Shown piece by piece: positions 9,366 to 18,718 of a DNA stretch of 64,000 nucleotides (the stretch's first letter is position 1; every line of letters starts with the position of its first letter). Origin of the DNA: Slackia piriformis YIT 12062 (GTDB taxonomy: Bacteria; Actinomycetota; Coriobacteriia; Coriobacteriales; Eggerthellaceae); assembly GCF_000296445.1 (NCBI RefSeq), contig NZ_JH815198.1, positions 546,975 through 610,974 of the forward strand, in the 5' to 3' direction. The notes under the pieces were generated by a model. The model did no database searches. It saw only the letters and a program-made list of their open reading frames with translations, and was not told the origin of the DNA. Position numbers and translations under genes: made by a program.

Positions 9366-9467
9366 AACTGCGGCGGGTTGTTTTCTGGTTGGGACGGCAT
9401 CGCCTGGCGCCTAGTTCGCGTGGCGTCACGGGCGGTGCTGTCCTATGGTGCAGAATGCTCACGCTGG

Positions 9468-10115
9468 TTATTGCCGATCGGCGCTCGCCGCCGCATCAAA
9501 GGCATTGGCAAAGGCCTCCTGCTGCTCATCGGCAGATATCGCTGCCTCGCCGTCGCCTTTCTGTGGACCGTAGGCTCCGAATCCGGCATGGTTGCCACCC
9601 TCGATGACGACGGTTTTCGCATTGGCTGGAAGCTTGCTTGCGTTTTCAGCCAGTGATTCGCGGTTCAAAACGAGGTCCTGCGAGCCGTAGACCGAAAGCG
9701 CACGCAAGCTCGTTTCCGAAAGGTCGCTTGCGGGGTAGGAGGCAAGAAGCGCTATGCCTTCCAAAGCATCGGCATGGTTCGCTGCGTACTGAGCGGCGGC
9801 GTCGCCGCCGAGCGAGTGACCCGCAATCCACCATGCATCGGTTTGCGGGTAGTTGTTTATGATGCCTGAAGCGGCATCGATGCCGAAAAAAGCCAGGTTG
9901 AAAGGCATTTTCGCGATTACGCAGATATATCCTCGCTCGGCGATCTTTTCCGCCAAGGGGACGTAGGCGTGAGGGTCTACTTTTGCGCCGGGATACAGGA
10001 TCAGTCCAGCTTCGGCCGAGTGCTTGGTATGCGGCGGTGCGCCTCGCTTTGGTTCGTGCTTTTTCCTTTGCGGCAAGCGCTTGGCGGCAGGTATCAGTAT
10101 ACGCGGTGGTATCAT
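9468..10115 (-). CDS. Alpha/beta hydrolase (hydrolase fold-5 type)
   Basis: About 215 aa. The fold is clear: GLILYPGAKVDPHAY, nucleophile elbow GHSLGG, acid YGSQD and His in EGGNHAGFGAYG. Family members usually start with a signal or membrane helix, absent here. The first ATG of the frame at 10115 has no ribosome binding site, so the true start is uncertain and the N-terminus may be lost. The natural substrate is unknown. Confidence 0.75.
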   Translation of the reverse strand: MIPPRILIPAAKRLPQRKKHEPKRGAPPHTKHSAEAGLILYPGAKVDPHAYVPLAEKIAERGYICVIAKMPFNLAFFGIDAASGIINNYPQTDAWWIAGHSLGGDAAAQYAANHADALEGIALLASYPASDLSETSLRALSVYGSQDLVLNRESLAENASKLPANAKTVVIEGGNHAGFGAYGPQKGDGEAAISADEQQEAFANAFDAAASADRQ

Positions 10116-10193
10116 CGCCGCTGTGAAACGATGCGTCTGCGGGCGCGATTCAAAGGGACATAGGAAGCGAAGAGCTGGAGAAACGGAGAGAAA

Positions 10194-10631
10194 ATGATTT
10201 CCGAGAGCAGGATTCGAGTTCGTTATGCCGAGACCGACCGGATGGGTATTGTGTATCACGCAAACTATCTGGTGTGGTTCGAAATCGCCCGCTCCGAGTT
10301 CCTCGAGAAGCTTGGCTTTTCCTACGAAGAGATGGAAAAGGCGGGCTATATGTCTCCCGTTGCTGACGTGCAGCTTTCCTACGGCATGCCGCTGACATAC
10401 GGCGATACGGCCATCGTGCGCACGCGCGTGACGAAGCTGACTCCGGCTAAAACGGTGTATTCGTACGAGGTGTACAAGGACGGCCAGGCTGTCGGTGTGG
10501 ACAAGCCGTGCTGCACCGGCTCGTCCACGCATTGCCTCGTAAGCGCCGAAAGCTTCAAGCCGGTGAATCAGAAACGCATCATGCCGGAGTTGTACGCCGC
10601 GTATCTGGAAGCCTTGGAGGCCGACGAATAA
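10194..10631 (+). CDS. Acyl-CoA thioesterase, YbgC/FadM hot-dog family
   Basis: 145 aa; a GGAG-like site precedes the ATG. The hot-dog signature with catalytic Asp is intact (YAETDRMGIVYHANYLVWFE). Length is normal for the 4-hydroxybenzoyl-CoA thioesterase/YbgC group. It hydrolyses acyl-CoA thioesters in the cytoplasm, probably as housekeeping. It faces the aldehyde dehydrogenase gene convergently with 24 bp between them. Confidence 0.88.
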   Translation: MISESRIRVRYAETDRMGIVYHANYLVWFEIARSEFLEKLGFSYEEMEKAGYMSPVADVQLSYGMPLTYGDTAIVRTRVTKLTPAKTVYSYEVYKDGQAVGVDKPCCTGSSTHCLVSAESFKPVNQKRIMPELYAAYLEALEADE

Positions 10632-10655
10632 TCTCGCTTGCGACGAACGGGACTC

Positions 10656-12026
10656 TTAGCGCAGCACACTGCGGATGATGCGCTCTTTCAAGCGCGAGTA
10701 CGGCTGGTAGCGCAACGGCACGTCGACGCTGCTGCATTTATGCAGAATGCTTTTGCGGTGGCTGAACGTGTCGAAGCTGTCTTTGCCGTGATAGCTTCCC
10801 ATGCCGCTTTCGCCAACGCCGCCGAATCCCATGTTGGATGTGGCGAGGTGCATGACCGTGTCGTTGATGCAGCCTCCTCCGAACGAAACGGTGCGTACGA
10901 TTCGATCCTGCAGCGCGCGGTCTTCGGTGAACAGATAGAGCGCCAAAGGCTTCGGGCGCGCCTTGACGAACGCCTCCGCCTCGGCCATATTCTCCACGAC
11001 GAGCACGGGGAGCACGGGTCCGAAAATCTCCTCGCTCATAACGGCGTCTTCCGCATCGACATAATCCATGATGGTGGGCTCGATGCGCAGATCTTCTACG
11101 CAGTGCGTGCCTCCGTATACGGTTTTGGCGGGCTCGATCAGCGAGAGGATACGATCGAAATGCTTGCGGTTTACGATGCGCCCGTAATTGCGGTTAAGCA
11201 ACGCATCGGATCCGTACATTTTTGCGGTGTATCCTCCCAGCAAGGCAACGAATTCGTCATGTACGTCGCGCTCCACGAGCACGTAGTCGGGTGCGACGCA
11301 CGTCTGCCCGCAATTGAGGAACTTCCCGAATGCGATGCGTCGTGCGGCGAGCGCGAGATTGGCGTCCGCAGCGATGATGCAGGGGCTTTTTCCTCCCAGC
11401 TCGAGAGAGACGGGGGTCAGGTTTTCCGCCGCCTTGCGCATGACGAGCTTGCCGACGGCGGGGCTCCCGGTGAAGAAGATGTAGTCGAATCTCTGGTCGA
11501 GCAGCGCTTCGTTGGCGGCGCGGCCTCCTTCGATTGCCGTCACGTATGACGAATCGAATGCGGCCTCGATGATTTCGGCCACCACGCGGCTTGTGGCGGG
11601 AGTGTACGCGCTCGGCTTGACGACGCAGCAATTGCCGGCCGCAATCGCTCCGATGAGCGGCTCCATGCAGAGCATGAAGGGGTAGTTCCAAGGAGCCATG
11701 ACCAACACGACGCCATACGGCTCGGCTATGGTGAAGCTGCGTGCGGGGAAGTTGCCCACATCGGTGCGCACGCGCTTCGGGGCGGCCCATTCCCGTATGT
11801 GCGCTATGTGGTGGCGAAGCTCGGAAAGTACGAGCCCTATTTCGCACATGTAGCTTTCCTGCGATGATTTTCCCAGGTCAGAGGCAAGAGCATCGATGAT
11901 ACGGCGTTCCGATCGCTTGATTTCGGAGCGAAGCCGACAGAGCGCGTCTATGCGTGCATCCACGCTCAAGGTTTCTCCCGTGTCGAAGTAGGCACGTTGT
12001 TGCCTCACGATGGCTTTGGTGTCCAT
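10656..12026 (-). CDS. NAD(P)-dependent aldehyde dehydrogenase, class 3-like
   Basis: 456 aa, full length for the class 3/fatty-aldehyde group, which is shorter than class 1/2. Visible motifs: cofactor-binding FFTGSPAVGK, catalytic Glu in LELGGKSP and catalytic Cys in FLNCGQTCVAPDY. The C-terminal tail (SRLKERIIRSVLR) is basic, as in members that associate with membranes. It oxidises medium or long-chain aldehydes. The monofunctional glycosyltransferase gene upstream is on the same strand, 42 bp away. Confidence 0.9.
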   Translation of the reverse strand: MDTKAIVRQQRAYFDTGETLSVDARIDALCRLRSEIKRSERRIIDALASDLGKSSQESYMCEIGLVLSELRHHIAHIREWAAPKRVRTDVGNFPARSFTIAEPYGVVLVMAPWNYPFMLCMEPLIGAIAAGNCCVVKPSAYTPATSRVVAEIIEAAFDSSYVTAIEGGRAANEALLDQRFDYIFFTGSPAVGKLVMRKAAENLTPVSLELGGKSPCIIAADANLALAARRIAFGKFLNCGQTCVAPDYVLVERDVHDEFVALLGGYTAKMYGSDALLNRNYGRIVNRKHFDRILSLIEPAKTVYGGTHCVEDLRIEPTIMDYVDAEDAVMSEEIFGPVLPVLVVENMAEAEAFVKARPKPLALYLFTEDRALQDRIVRTVSFGGGCINDTVMHLATSNMGFGGVGESGMGSYHGKDSFDTFSHRKSILHKCSSVDVPLRYQPYSRLKERIIRSVLR

Positions 12027-12068
12027 AGCTGCTCCTCCTTGCCGTTTGACAGCATTATAGTTCTCGTT

Positions 12069-12842
12069 CTACGCCCAGGGCGATTCGTTTGCCTGGGCCG
12101 CTATGGCGTTCGCATCTTCCTGTGTGATCGCGTGGTATTTCACCATTTGCTCGAGCACCTGCTGCTGGCGCTGGCATGCCAGGTCGTAATTCACGGTGGG
12201 GGCGTATACGCTGGGGGCGTTCGGCGTGCCGGCAAGCATGGTGCTTTCCCAGTCGTTCATGGTGCCGGGCGCCTTGCCCAGGTATCCTTGACAGGCCGGG
12301 CCGATGCCATAGAGGCCTTCGCCGAAATAGATTGAATTCACGTAGAGCTCTAAAATACGGTCTTTGTCCAGGGCGCGTTCGATATCAAACGCCATGAACA
12401 CCTCCGCGATTTTTCGCTCCACGACTTGCTCCTGGGAGAAAAACTCGTTTTTCGCCAGCTGCTGCGTGATGGTCGAGCCGCCTTCGACGATCGCTCCTGC
12501 CCGCAAGTCGTTGAACAGCGCACGACTTGTGGCGAGCGCGTCGAATCCGGGGTGTTGGTAGAAACGGTGGTCTTCGACGGATACGACTGCCGCCAGGTAT
12601 GTCTCGGGGAGCTCCTCGAGCGGCGTGAAGCCGGCGCGCGATTCGATGTCTGTAACCATGTCCGCGACGCTTTTCTCCTGCGCGGCGTTGTTATAGAGCG
12701 CGTATCCTCGCACGACGAAATACGCTGCTGCCGCCACAAGGCCCGCAAGCAGGGCGATGAGCGTCCATTTGACGATGCTCCCCAGAACGCGAAGCACGAT
12801 GGGCGGTTTCGAGATGTCGTTGGTGTAGGCGGCTCTTCTCAT
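12069..12842 (-). CDS. Monofunctional peptidoglycan glycosyltransferase (GT51)
   Basis: 257 aa with one N-terminal membrane helix (about residues 24-45) and an external GT51 domain. Motif 1 contains the catalytic Glu (VEDHRFYQHPGFD) and motif 2 is GGSTITQQLAKN. No transpeptidase domain follows, so it only polymerises lipid II into glycan strands, like MtgA. Confidence 0.9.
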   Translation of the reverse strand: MRRAAYTNDISKPPIVLRVLGSIVKWTLIALLAGLVAAAAYFVVRGYALYNNAAQEKSVADMVTDIESRAGFTPLEELPETYLAAVVSVEDHRFYQHPGFDALATSRALFNDLRAGAIVEGGSTITQQLAKNEFFSQEQVVERKIAEVFMAFDIERALDKDRILELYVNSIYFGEGLYGIGPACQGYLGKAPGTMNDWESTMLAGTPNAPSVYAPTVNYDLACQRQQQVLEQMVKYHAITQEDANAIAAQANESPWA

Positions 12843-13025
12843 GGCGTTCCTCCTTGAATTCTCCTTCCAGTATGACCGATCGCGCTGTCCCGAGCTTGAC
12901 GGGCGGGTAGCGGCTTGGTGACAAAGACGGCAGCAAGGTGACGAAACGAACGCGCCGAGCCTGGTACAATGGCTGGATGCATCATTGGCTCAACGCAATT
13001 TCGATATACGAGGCAGGCGAAGTAC

Positions 13026-14861
13026 GTGGCATTTCTGTTCGGATGCGAAGGCATCCATCTTGAATATCCGGCAAAGACGGTTCTCGACAACGTGGCGCTC
13101 GGCGTCCATGAAGGCGATCGCATAGGCATCGTGGGCCAAAACGGCGACGGCAAATCCACGCTGCTCGGCGTGCTGGCGGGCCTGGTCGAGCCCGACGACG
13201 GTCTGGTTCGTCATACGCGCGGCCTGCGCATCGGCATGCTTGGTCAGCGCGATTCGCTCGAAGACGAAGCGAGCGTCGAATACGCGGTGGTGGGGGACAC
13301 CCCCGAATACGTCTGGGCGGGCGATCCGCGCGTGCGCGAGGTTATTTCAGCGCTGATTGCGGATATCGCATGGGATGCCAAGGTGAAGACGCTTTCGGGC
13401 GGTCAGCGTCGTCGCGTGGACCTTGCTCGTCTTCTCGTGGGCGATTGGGACGTGCTCATGCTCGACGAGCCGACAAACCACCTGGACATGCACGCTATTG
13501 CATGGCTTGCGGCGTATTTGAACCGTCGTTGGCCGAAGGGTACCGGAGCGCTTTTGACGGTCACGCACGATCGCTGGTTCCTCGATGAGGTGGCCAATGC
13601 CATGTGGGAGGTGCACGACGGCCTGGTCGATCCGTTCGAGGGCGGATATTCCGCCTACGTTTTGCAGCGCGTGGAACGCGACCGCGTAGCGCAGGTAACC
13701 GAGCAGAAGCGCAAGAACCTCATGCGCAAAGAGCTCGCATGGCTTTCCCGCGGTGCTCGCGCCCGTTCCACCAAGCCGAAGTTTCATATGGCGCTGGCCC
13801 AGGAGCTTATTGCCGAAGAGCCGCCCGTGCGTAACACGCTCGAGCTGCGGGCTATGGCCATGCAGCGCCTGGGCAAGCAGTGCGTGGAGCTGACTCGCGT
13901 GACCGAGCGTTTCGGGGACCGCACGGTGCTCGACAATGTGGACTGGATCATCGGGCCGGGCGACCGCATCGGCGTGCTTGGCGAAAACGGCGCCGGCAAG
14001 ACCACGTTGCTCAAGATCATCCAGGGCGCGCTCAAGCCCACTTTCGGATTCGTGAAAATAGGCAAAACGGTCAAATTCGCCGTGCTTTCCCAGCGCTTGG
14101 ACGAACTCGAGGAAATGAGCAAGTATCGCGTGACGGAAGTGCTTTCGCGCTATCGCACGCGCGTCGTGCTCGACGGCAAGGAGACCACGCCGGCGAAGCT
14201 CCTTGAGCGCCTGGGCTTTTCGTCTCGCCACCTGTACACGCGCATCTGCGATTTGTCGGGCGGCCAGAAGCGCAGGTTGCAGCTTCTGCTCATCCTTTTG
14301 GACGAGCCGAACGTGCTCATTCTCGACGAGCCGGGAAACGACCTCGATACCGATATGCTTGCGGTGCTCGAGGACTTGCTGGACACCTGGGCGGGCACGC
14401 TTGTCATGGTGACGCACGACCGCTACCTCATGGAGCGCGTCACCGACGATCAGTATGCGCTCGTAGGCGGCAAGCTTCGCCATTGCCCGCGCGGCGTTGA
14501 CGAATATCTCGAGCTGCTTGACGAGCGCAATCGGTCCGCGGCATCCGGGCGAACGTTCGCCGACGTGACGGGGCAGGGAGCGGCGGCCCAGGCTCAGCAG
14601 GGCGCTTCTTCGAAGGCTTCCGATTCTGGCTACACCAACGCGGAATTGCGCGAGATGAAAAAGCGCTTGGCAAGCCTCAATAAGAAAATGGGCACGGCTG
14701 CTCGCAAGGTGGAGGACAAGCAGGCCGAGATGGACGGCGCCGATCCCACCGATTTCGTGCGTTTGGGCGAGCTGCAGGCGGAGCTCGATGAGCTGCGCGC
14801 GGCGAAAGAGGCGCTCGAGGACGAGTGGCTCGAGCTTGCCGATGCGCTCGGCGTGGAGTAG
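13026..14861 (+). CDS. ABC-F ATPase, Uup-like
   Basis: About 611 aa from GTG 13026 (AFLFGCEGIHLEYP matches the family N-terminus); the frame extends upstream to 12969 without similarity. Two ABC domains: GQNGDGKST/LSGGQRRR/DEPTNHLDM, then GENGAGKTT/LSGGQKRR/DEPGNDLDTD. A C-terminal Lys/Glu-rich coiled coil of about 80 residues follows, typical of Uup. There are no membrane segments. Uup-type proteins act on ribosomes or nucleic-acid structures rather than in transport. Confidence 0.9.
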   Translation: MAFLFGCEGIHLEYPAKTVLDNVALGVHEGDRIGIVGQNGDGKSTLLGVLAGLVEPDDGLVRHTRGLRIGMLGQRDSLEDEASVEYAVVGDTPEYVWAGDPRVREVISALIADIAWDAKVKTLSGGQRRRVDLARLLVGDWDVLMLDEPTNHLDMHAIAWLAAYLNRRWPKGTGALLTVTHDRWFLDEVANAMWEVHDGLVDPFEGGYSAYVLQRVERDRVAQVTEQKRKNLMRKELAWLSRGARARSTKPKFHMALAQELIAEEPPVRNTLELRAMAMQRLGKQCVELTRVTERFGDRTVLDNVDWIIGPGDRIGVLGENGAGKTTLLKIIQGALKPTFGFVKIGKTVKFAVLSQRLDELEEMSKYRVTEVLSRYRTRVVLDGKETTPAKLLERLGFSSRHLYTRICDLSGGQKRRLQLLLILLDEPNVLILDEPGNDLDTDMLAVLEDLLDTWAGTLVMVTHDRYLMERVTDDQYALVGGKLRHCPRGVDEYLELLDERNRSAASGRTFADVTGQGAAAQAQQGASSKASDSGYTNAELREMKKRLASLNKKMGTAARKVEDKQAEMDGADPTDFVRLGELQAELDELRAAKEALEDEWLELADALGVE

Positions 14862-14911
14862 CGAGTCGTGTCTTTTGCCGGAGAAGCCGAGACTTAGGGT
14901 GTCTGCGGGTC

Positions 14912-15123
14912 AAAATGCGCCAAAACACGTTCTGGCACTCGCATATTGCACGAAACGTATCAATCGGATGTCGCTTCCTGGGCAATTCATGCAAGATAAT
15001 CTACACTAACGCATATTCTGTCCAGTAATTTTGGGATTGGAAGCGCATGTTGCCCTAATCTTGAAGGGTATTTGATATGTTTCGTGAGTTTTGCGAGTGT
15101 CGGGGAGCCGTTTCGTGCATTTT
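14912..15123. repeat. 212-bp palindromic intergenic element, copy 2
   Basis: Second copy of the element at 9155-9365, in the same orientation. The left arm holds GCACTCGCATATTGCACGAA; the right arm reads TTGATATGTTTCGTGAG followed by TTTTGCGAGTGTCGG. The GATAATC-ACAC core is at 14995, again 43 bp from the inner arm. It also lies between convergent genes (two ABC-F ATPases), and the right arm forms the last codons of the minus-strand ABC-F gene. Confidence 0.75.
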
Positions 15124-16806
15124 GCGTCTGCGAGGACTCGGCGCTCCGTGAAAACAAGGAGTTTGCGGGTTTGCTAAGAACCTGCAGATAAGAAGCCGCT
15201 GCCTGGGGTGCCGGACGCGACGCGAACCGAGGGCGACGCCCGGATACGCACAGGGGCTGACGCCTGGGCCTGGGCGCGGCGTCGAATCCGTCGCCCAGGC
15301 GATGTTCCAGGAAATATGGCAGCGCGACTCGTCCCCTTCGCGTTCGATATGAATGCGTCTTGTGCATACCGTCTCCAGGAAGCGCTCGTCGTGGCTTACG
15401 GCAACGACCGCTCCGGGGTACTGCGCCAGCGCCCGTTCGAGCGCTCCAATGGAGTGTATGTCAAGATGGTTGGTGGGCTCGTCCGCCGCAATGAGCGCGA
15501 CGCCGTCGACGATGCCGCAAGCTATAGCGAGCTTTCTCAGCTCTCCCGGGCTGGTCTGCTCGCCTTCGAGGATGCGATCGGGGTTTGAATTGAGGCGGGC
15601 GACAATGGAGAGGATGCGCCCCTTTATCTCGGAGGATTCCTTGCGCACTCTGCGTACGAGCCGGTGCGCTTTGTCGGGCGTGTATTCTTGAGGCACGAAT
15701 AGGGCGGGGATATCGGAATCAATGCGGCTGATCAGATATTTCATCAGCGTCGTTTTGCCGCTTCCGTTTTTCCCGCTGATTCCCACGTGGTCCGTATTGT
15801 CCACGTGGAACCGGGGCACGTGCAGCTTCGCCTGCGGCCCGCATGTTATCGATGCCTCTTCTACGCGCAGCAGGGTTTTGCGCGGGTGGGGCTGCATGTC
15901 GAAGGCTATGTCTCCTTCGTAGCGTTTTTCCGTGCGTGTACGTGAAAGGTCTGCTCGAGCTCGCTCAAGCCGCCCGCTCATTGCGTTTGCGAGCGCCCCG
16001 GCTTTTCCGTCCTGGTCCGCGTATACCGCCAGCCGTCGTTTTTCGCGTCCGTCGGAATCATGCTTGTCGAGTGTGCGGCCGCTGCGGTGTTTCGCCGTCC
16101 TGGACGCCTCTTCTGCGCGGCGGATATGTTCGCGCTGCAATGCCGCGACGGTTTTTCTCGCTTTCTCATTGGCGCGCTGCGAGCAAAGAAGCTCCCGTTT
16201 GCGCTGTTCCGAGGCGTTGTCGTAGGTTCCGGGCCTCATGACGAAATGTCTGTTCTCAAAGCAAAGACATCGATTCGGAAGAGAGCCTATCAGGCGGCGG
16301 TCGTGTGAGATGACGATGCCTATGCCCGAAAACGCTTGCAGCGCCTCAAGGATGCGTTCACGGCAGGTCGCATCGACGTGGTTGGTGGGCTCGTCGAGGA
16401 CAAGGAGCGAAGGGCTGCTCCAAAGCGCCGCGGCAATCTGGATTTTCTTCGGTTCGCCGCCGCTGAGCGAACCGAAGCGCCAAAGGGCGTCGTCGGGAAT
16501 TTCAAGGGCGGTGCGCAAGCGTGTTGCCTCGGGGGAGAAATCGCATGCGAAATCGTACAGCAGCGAGGGCTCGATACGCGGGTCTTGCTCGCAATATGCG
16601 AAGGAAAGGCGTGCTGAAATGCTGCCTTTGTCGGGTGTTTCCAAGCCGCAGGCGATGCGGGCGAGCGTGGTCTTGCCGCATCCGTTATCGCCTACGATGG
16701 CGGTCCAACCTTGCGCGAAGGCGGCGGACAAATCGGTGAGAACGGCGCGTGCGGCCTGCGGATAGGTGAACGAAACACGGGATAGTGTGAGTGTTTGCCG
16801 TGCCAT
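15055..16806 (-). CDS. ABC-F ATPase, possible ribosome-protection type
   Basis: 583 aa from ATG 16806 (GGAGG upstream). First ABC domain: GDNGCGKTT, SLSGGEPKK, LVLDEPTNHVD. A basic linker follows (about residues 190-290, SRTAKHRSGRTLDKHDS). Second ABC domain: GKNGSGKTT, SPGELRKLAIA, DEPTNHLD. There are no membrane helices. Layout fits ABC-F proteins that protect ribosomes from antibiotics, but substrate cannot be told from sequence. The last roughly 90 residues after the second ABC domain are Arg/Pro-rich, unlike the family, and the final 25 or so are encoded by a repeat element, so the 3' end looks altered. Confidence 0.82.
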   Translation of the reverse strand: MARQTLTLSRVSFTYPQAARAVLTDLSAAFAQGWTAIVGDNGCGKTTLARIACGLETPDKGSISARLSFAYCEQDPRIEPSLLYDFACDFSPEATRLRTALEIPDDALWRFGSLSGGEPKKIQIAAALWSSPSLLVLDEPTNHVDATCRERILEALQAFSGIGIVISHDRRLIGSLPNRCLCFENRHFVMRPGTYDNASEQRKRELLCSQRANEKARKTVAALQREHIRRAEEASRTAKHRSGRTLDKHDSDGREKRRLAVYADQDGKAGALANAMSGRLERARADLSRTRTEKRYEGDIAFDMQPHPRKTLLRVEEASITCGPQAKLHVPRFHVDNTDHVGISGKNGSGKTTLMKYLISRIDSDIPALFVPQEYTPDKAHRLVRRVRKESSEIKGRILSIVARLNSNPDRILEGEQTSPGELRKLAIACGIVDGVALIAADEPTNHLDIHSIGALERALAQYPGAVVAVSHDERFLETVCTRRIHIEREGDESRCHISWNIAWATDSTPRPGPGVSPCAYPGVALGSRRVRHPRQRLLICRFLANPQTPCFHGAPSPRRRKMHETAPRHSQNSRNISNTLQD

Positions 16807-17480
16807 AAGGCGGCCTCCTGTCGTGAGAGGTCGCGCATGGGGGGAGCGTGCTTTTCGGTCGCGGAGGACGCGCGCGGGGTGTGGAGATGCGCGTGTGGAG
16901 CCGACGCGCAAGGCCGACGTGCGGGAGCGACGCGCAAGGCCGACGTGCGGGGGTCCCGCGAGAAGGACATACGGGGAAGGTCGCATGTACGATGTCTTGC
17001 GAGAAGGGATGCGAAACGAAACCGTGTGAAAAACGAACGAAAAAGACGATGCTGCCCAACATGCGCGAAAGGTGCGCCGCATAAGCGGCCTGATGCGGAT
17101 GGGGCACGAAAACGCGCATCGTCTAAAACTTCATGTATGCGGAGCTCCTTAAAAGCGGATGCGCACGGCATCCTGGTCGGTTACGTGGGCAAGTGTAGCA
17201 CGCCGCGGCTTCATCTAAAGCATGGACGACTGGCCCGGAGGCCCGAAGATTGCCACGTCTTTCTTTGCTGCAGTAAGCCTTGATCGGATGCTTGCCGCGC
17301 AGGATCCATTGACGCGGTGGTTGGCGAATATGTCGGTGAGGGCACGCCGCGATTGTCGCTTCATGGTGCGGGATGCGCTAGACTGCGCGGATGACGGTCG
17401 GTTGGAATCGTCGTCTTTTCCGACGTGGCGAAATCGTGCGCGACTGTCGGCGACGTGCATTGAAACGAATTGGAGGAGCC
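16807..17480. other. Long divergent region upstream of the ABC-F gene
   Basis: 674 bp without a supported gene. Reading toward the ABC-F gene, it contains a GC-rich 26-bp direct repeat and several short ATG-led frames, one overlapping the ABC-F start. ABC-F resistance genes often have long leaders controlled by ribosome stalling; here that is only a possibility. The right end must carry the promoter of the LuxR-type gene. Confidence 0.5.
16903..16951. repeat. 26-bp period direct repeat in the ABC-F leader
   Basis: A 23-bp unit beginning GACGCGCAAGGCCGACGTGC occurs at 16903-16925 and again at 16929-16951 without mismatch. The units lie about 100-150 bp before the ABC-F start codon on the minus strand. 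Confidence 0.85.
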
Positions 17481-17705
17481 ATGATTCTGTCCATCAAGCA
17501 GGAAAGCGTGTTGACTGTGCGTGAGCAGCAGATTCTCTATCATATCGCTCGCGGTCTTTCCAACAGGGGAATTGCTGCGCGCTTGGCTCTTTCCGAGCAG
17601 ACGGTGAAGGTCCATTTGGCGAACATGACGGCGAAGGCGCATTGCGACAATCGAGCCGCGCTTGTTGCGTATGGTTTTGAAACGGGCGTGCTGCGAGGCA
17701 GGTAA
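17481..17705 (+). CDS. Small stand-alone LuxR-type helix-turn-helix regulator
   Basis: 74 aa from the ATG at 17481, directly after TGGAGGAGCC. It is almost entirely a GerE/LuxR DNA-binding domain (LTVREQQILYHIARGLSNRG ... SEQTVKVHLANM). No receiver or ligand domain is present. The frame extends to 17391 but the upstream part is not family-like. It lies 175 bp before the haem-type cluster on the same strand and could control it; no site is identified. Confidence 0.8.
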   Translation: MILSIKQESVLTVREQQILYHIARGLSNRGIAARLALSEQTVKVHLANMTAKAHCDNRAALVAYGFETGVLRGR

Positions 17706-17879
17706 GATTTTCTCGAAGTCTGCTGCGAAATCGGCAAGGATCCGCCGTCTTTTCGCCTATACGCCGTGCGACGTACGTCCCGTGCCGCGATTAGCCCGAA
17801 TGGGTTATTTTGTTTTGTCGCGCGCGTCGGTATGCTGAAAACACGTCGAATCCCCGACGAAAAGCATCAAAGGAGAACG

Positions 17880-18716
17880 ATGGTCGCCTTTCTCATGGCC
17901 GTGGCAAGCGTCACGCTGTATGGCTGCTCTGCCGGTTTGTGCGCCTTTCGCACCATTCGAAAAAGCGACCGTTTTCCTGTTGCTGCTCGACTTCTCTTCC
18001 TTGCGGCTTTCCTGCTCCATTCTGCGTCGATCGGAATGGAGTCGGTGAGCACGTCGGGAACTATTCTTCAAGGTCCGAACATTCTCATGCTTGCATCCTG
18101 GGTGCTTGCCTTGGTGTCGCTTTTCGTATCCGTTGCAAGCCGCCGACCGTATGGGTATCTAGCCATCGCGTCGGCAACGGTATCGCTTTTCATCCTGTTT
18201 TCCCAGATGATTCTTATGGCTTCAGGCTATGCGCTTTACGCGAATAGCGCCTACGAGCAGTGGCCGTCGCTCGTTGTGCATATTCTGCTTTTCCTGGTGG
18301 CCATGGCGTGCTTCGTGATCAGCGCCGCCGCATCGGCCATGCAGCTTTACCAGCGTCGCCTGATGAAGGCGCGCAGCGCGCGGCTGTTCAGCTTGAGCAT
18401 GCCTGCCATCGAGACGCTCAATAGGGTGGCGAAGCGTGCCGCTTTGGTAGGATTTCCCCTGTTCACGCTGGGGATGCTAATCGGTTTCGGCCGCTACGCG
18501 ATGCATCATGGAGCCATGGTTGCACTGGGGTGCCCCGCGGGTTTTTCCTATCTCTGGCCGCGCATTGGGCTGTCTCTTGCGGTATGGGTCGTCATCGCCG
18601 CATTCGTGGCGCTATCGTATCTCGCGCCCCATGTGGCGAGCTCGAAAGTGCGCTCTGTGCTTTCTATCTGCGGTTTTCTGGGAGCGCTGCTGCTCATGTT
18701 CGTGACGGCAGGCTAG
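17880..18716 (+). CDS. CcsA/HemX-like integral membrane protein
   Basis: 278 aa from ATG 17880 with AAGGAG upstream. About eight hydrophobic segments span the whole chain. The pattern resembles the cytochrome c assembly/HemX family (C-terminal MLIGFGRYAMHHG and PRIGLSLAVWVVIAAF), although I do not see the WWD haem motif of true CcsA. HemX-type proteins are commonly coded next to hemA, and here the next gene, 2 bp away, is a glutamyl-tRNA-reductase-like gene. A role in tetrapyrrole synthesis is inferred. Confidence 0.65.
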   Translation: MVAFLMAVASVTLYGCSAGLCAFRTIRKSDRFPVAARLLFLAAFLLHSASIGMESVSTSGTILQGPNILMLASWVLALVSLFVSVASRRPYGYLAIASATVSLFILFSQMILMASGYALYANSAYEQWPSLVVHILLFLVAMACFVISAAASAMQLYQRRLMKARSARLFSLSMPAIETLNRVAKRAALVGFPLFTLGMLIGFGRYAMHHGAMVALGCPAGFSYLWPRIGLSLAVWVVIAAFVALSYLAPHVASSKVRSVLSICGFLGALLLMFVTAG

Positions 18717-18718
18717 CC

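Larger units (their letters stand above)
8832..9467. other. Non-coding region between convergent metA and hydrolase genes
   Basis: 636 bp with no credible gene. It holds an 18-bp tandem duplication (8970-9004) and the first copy of a 212-bp palindromic element (9155-9365). The central part is AT-rich compared with the flanks. Confidence 0.7.
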
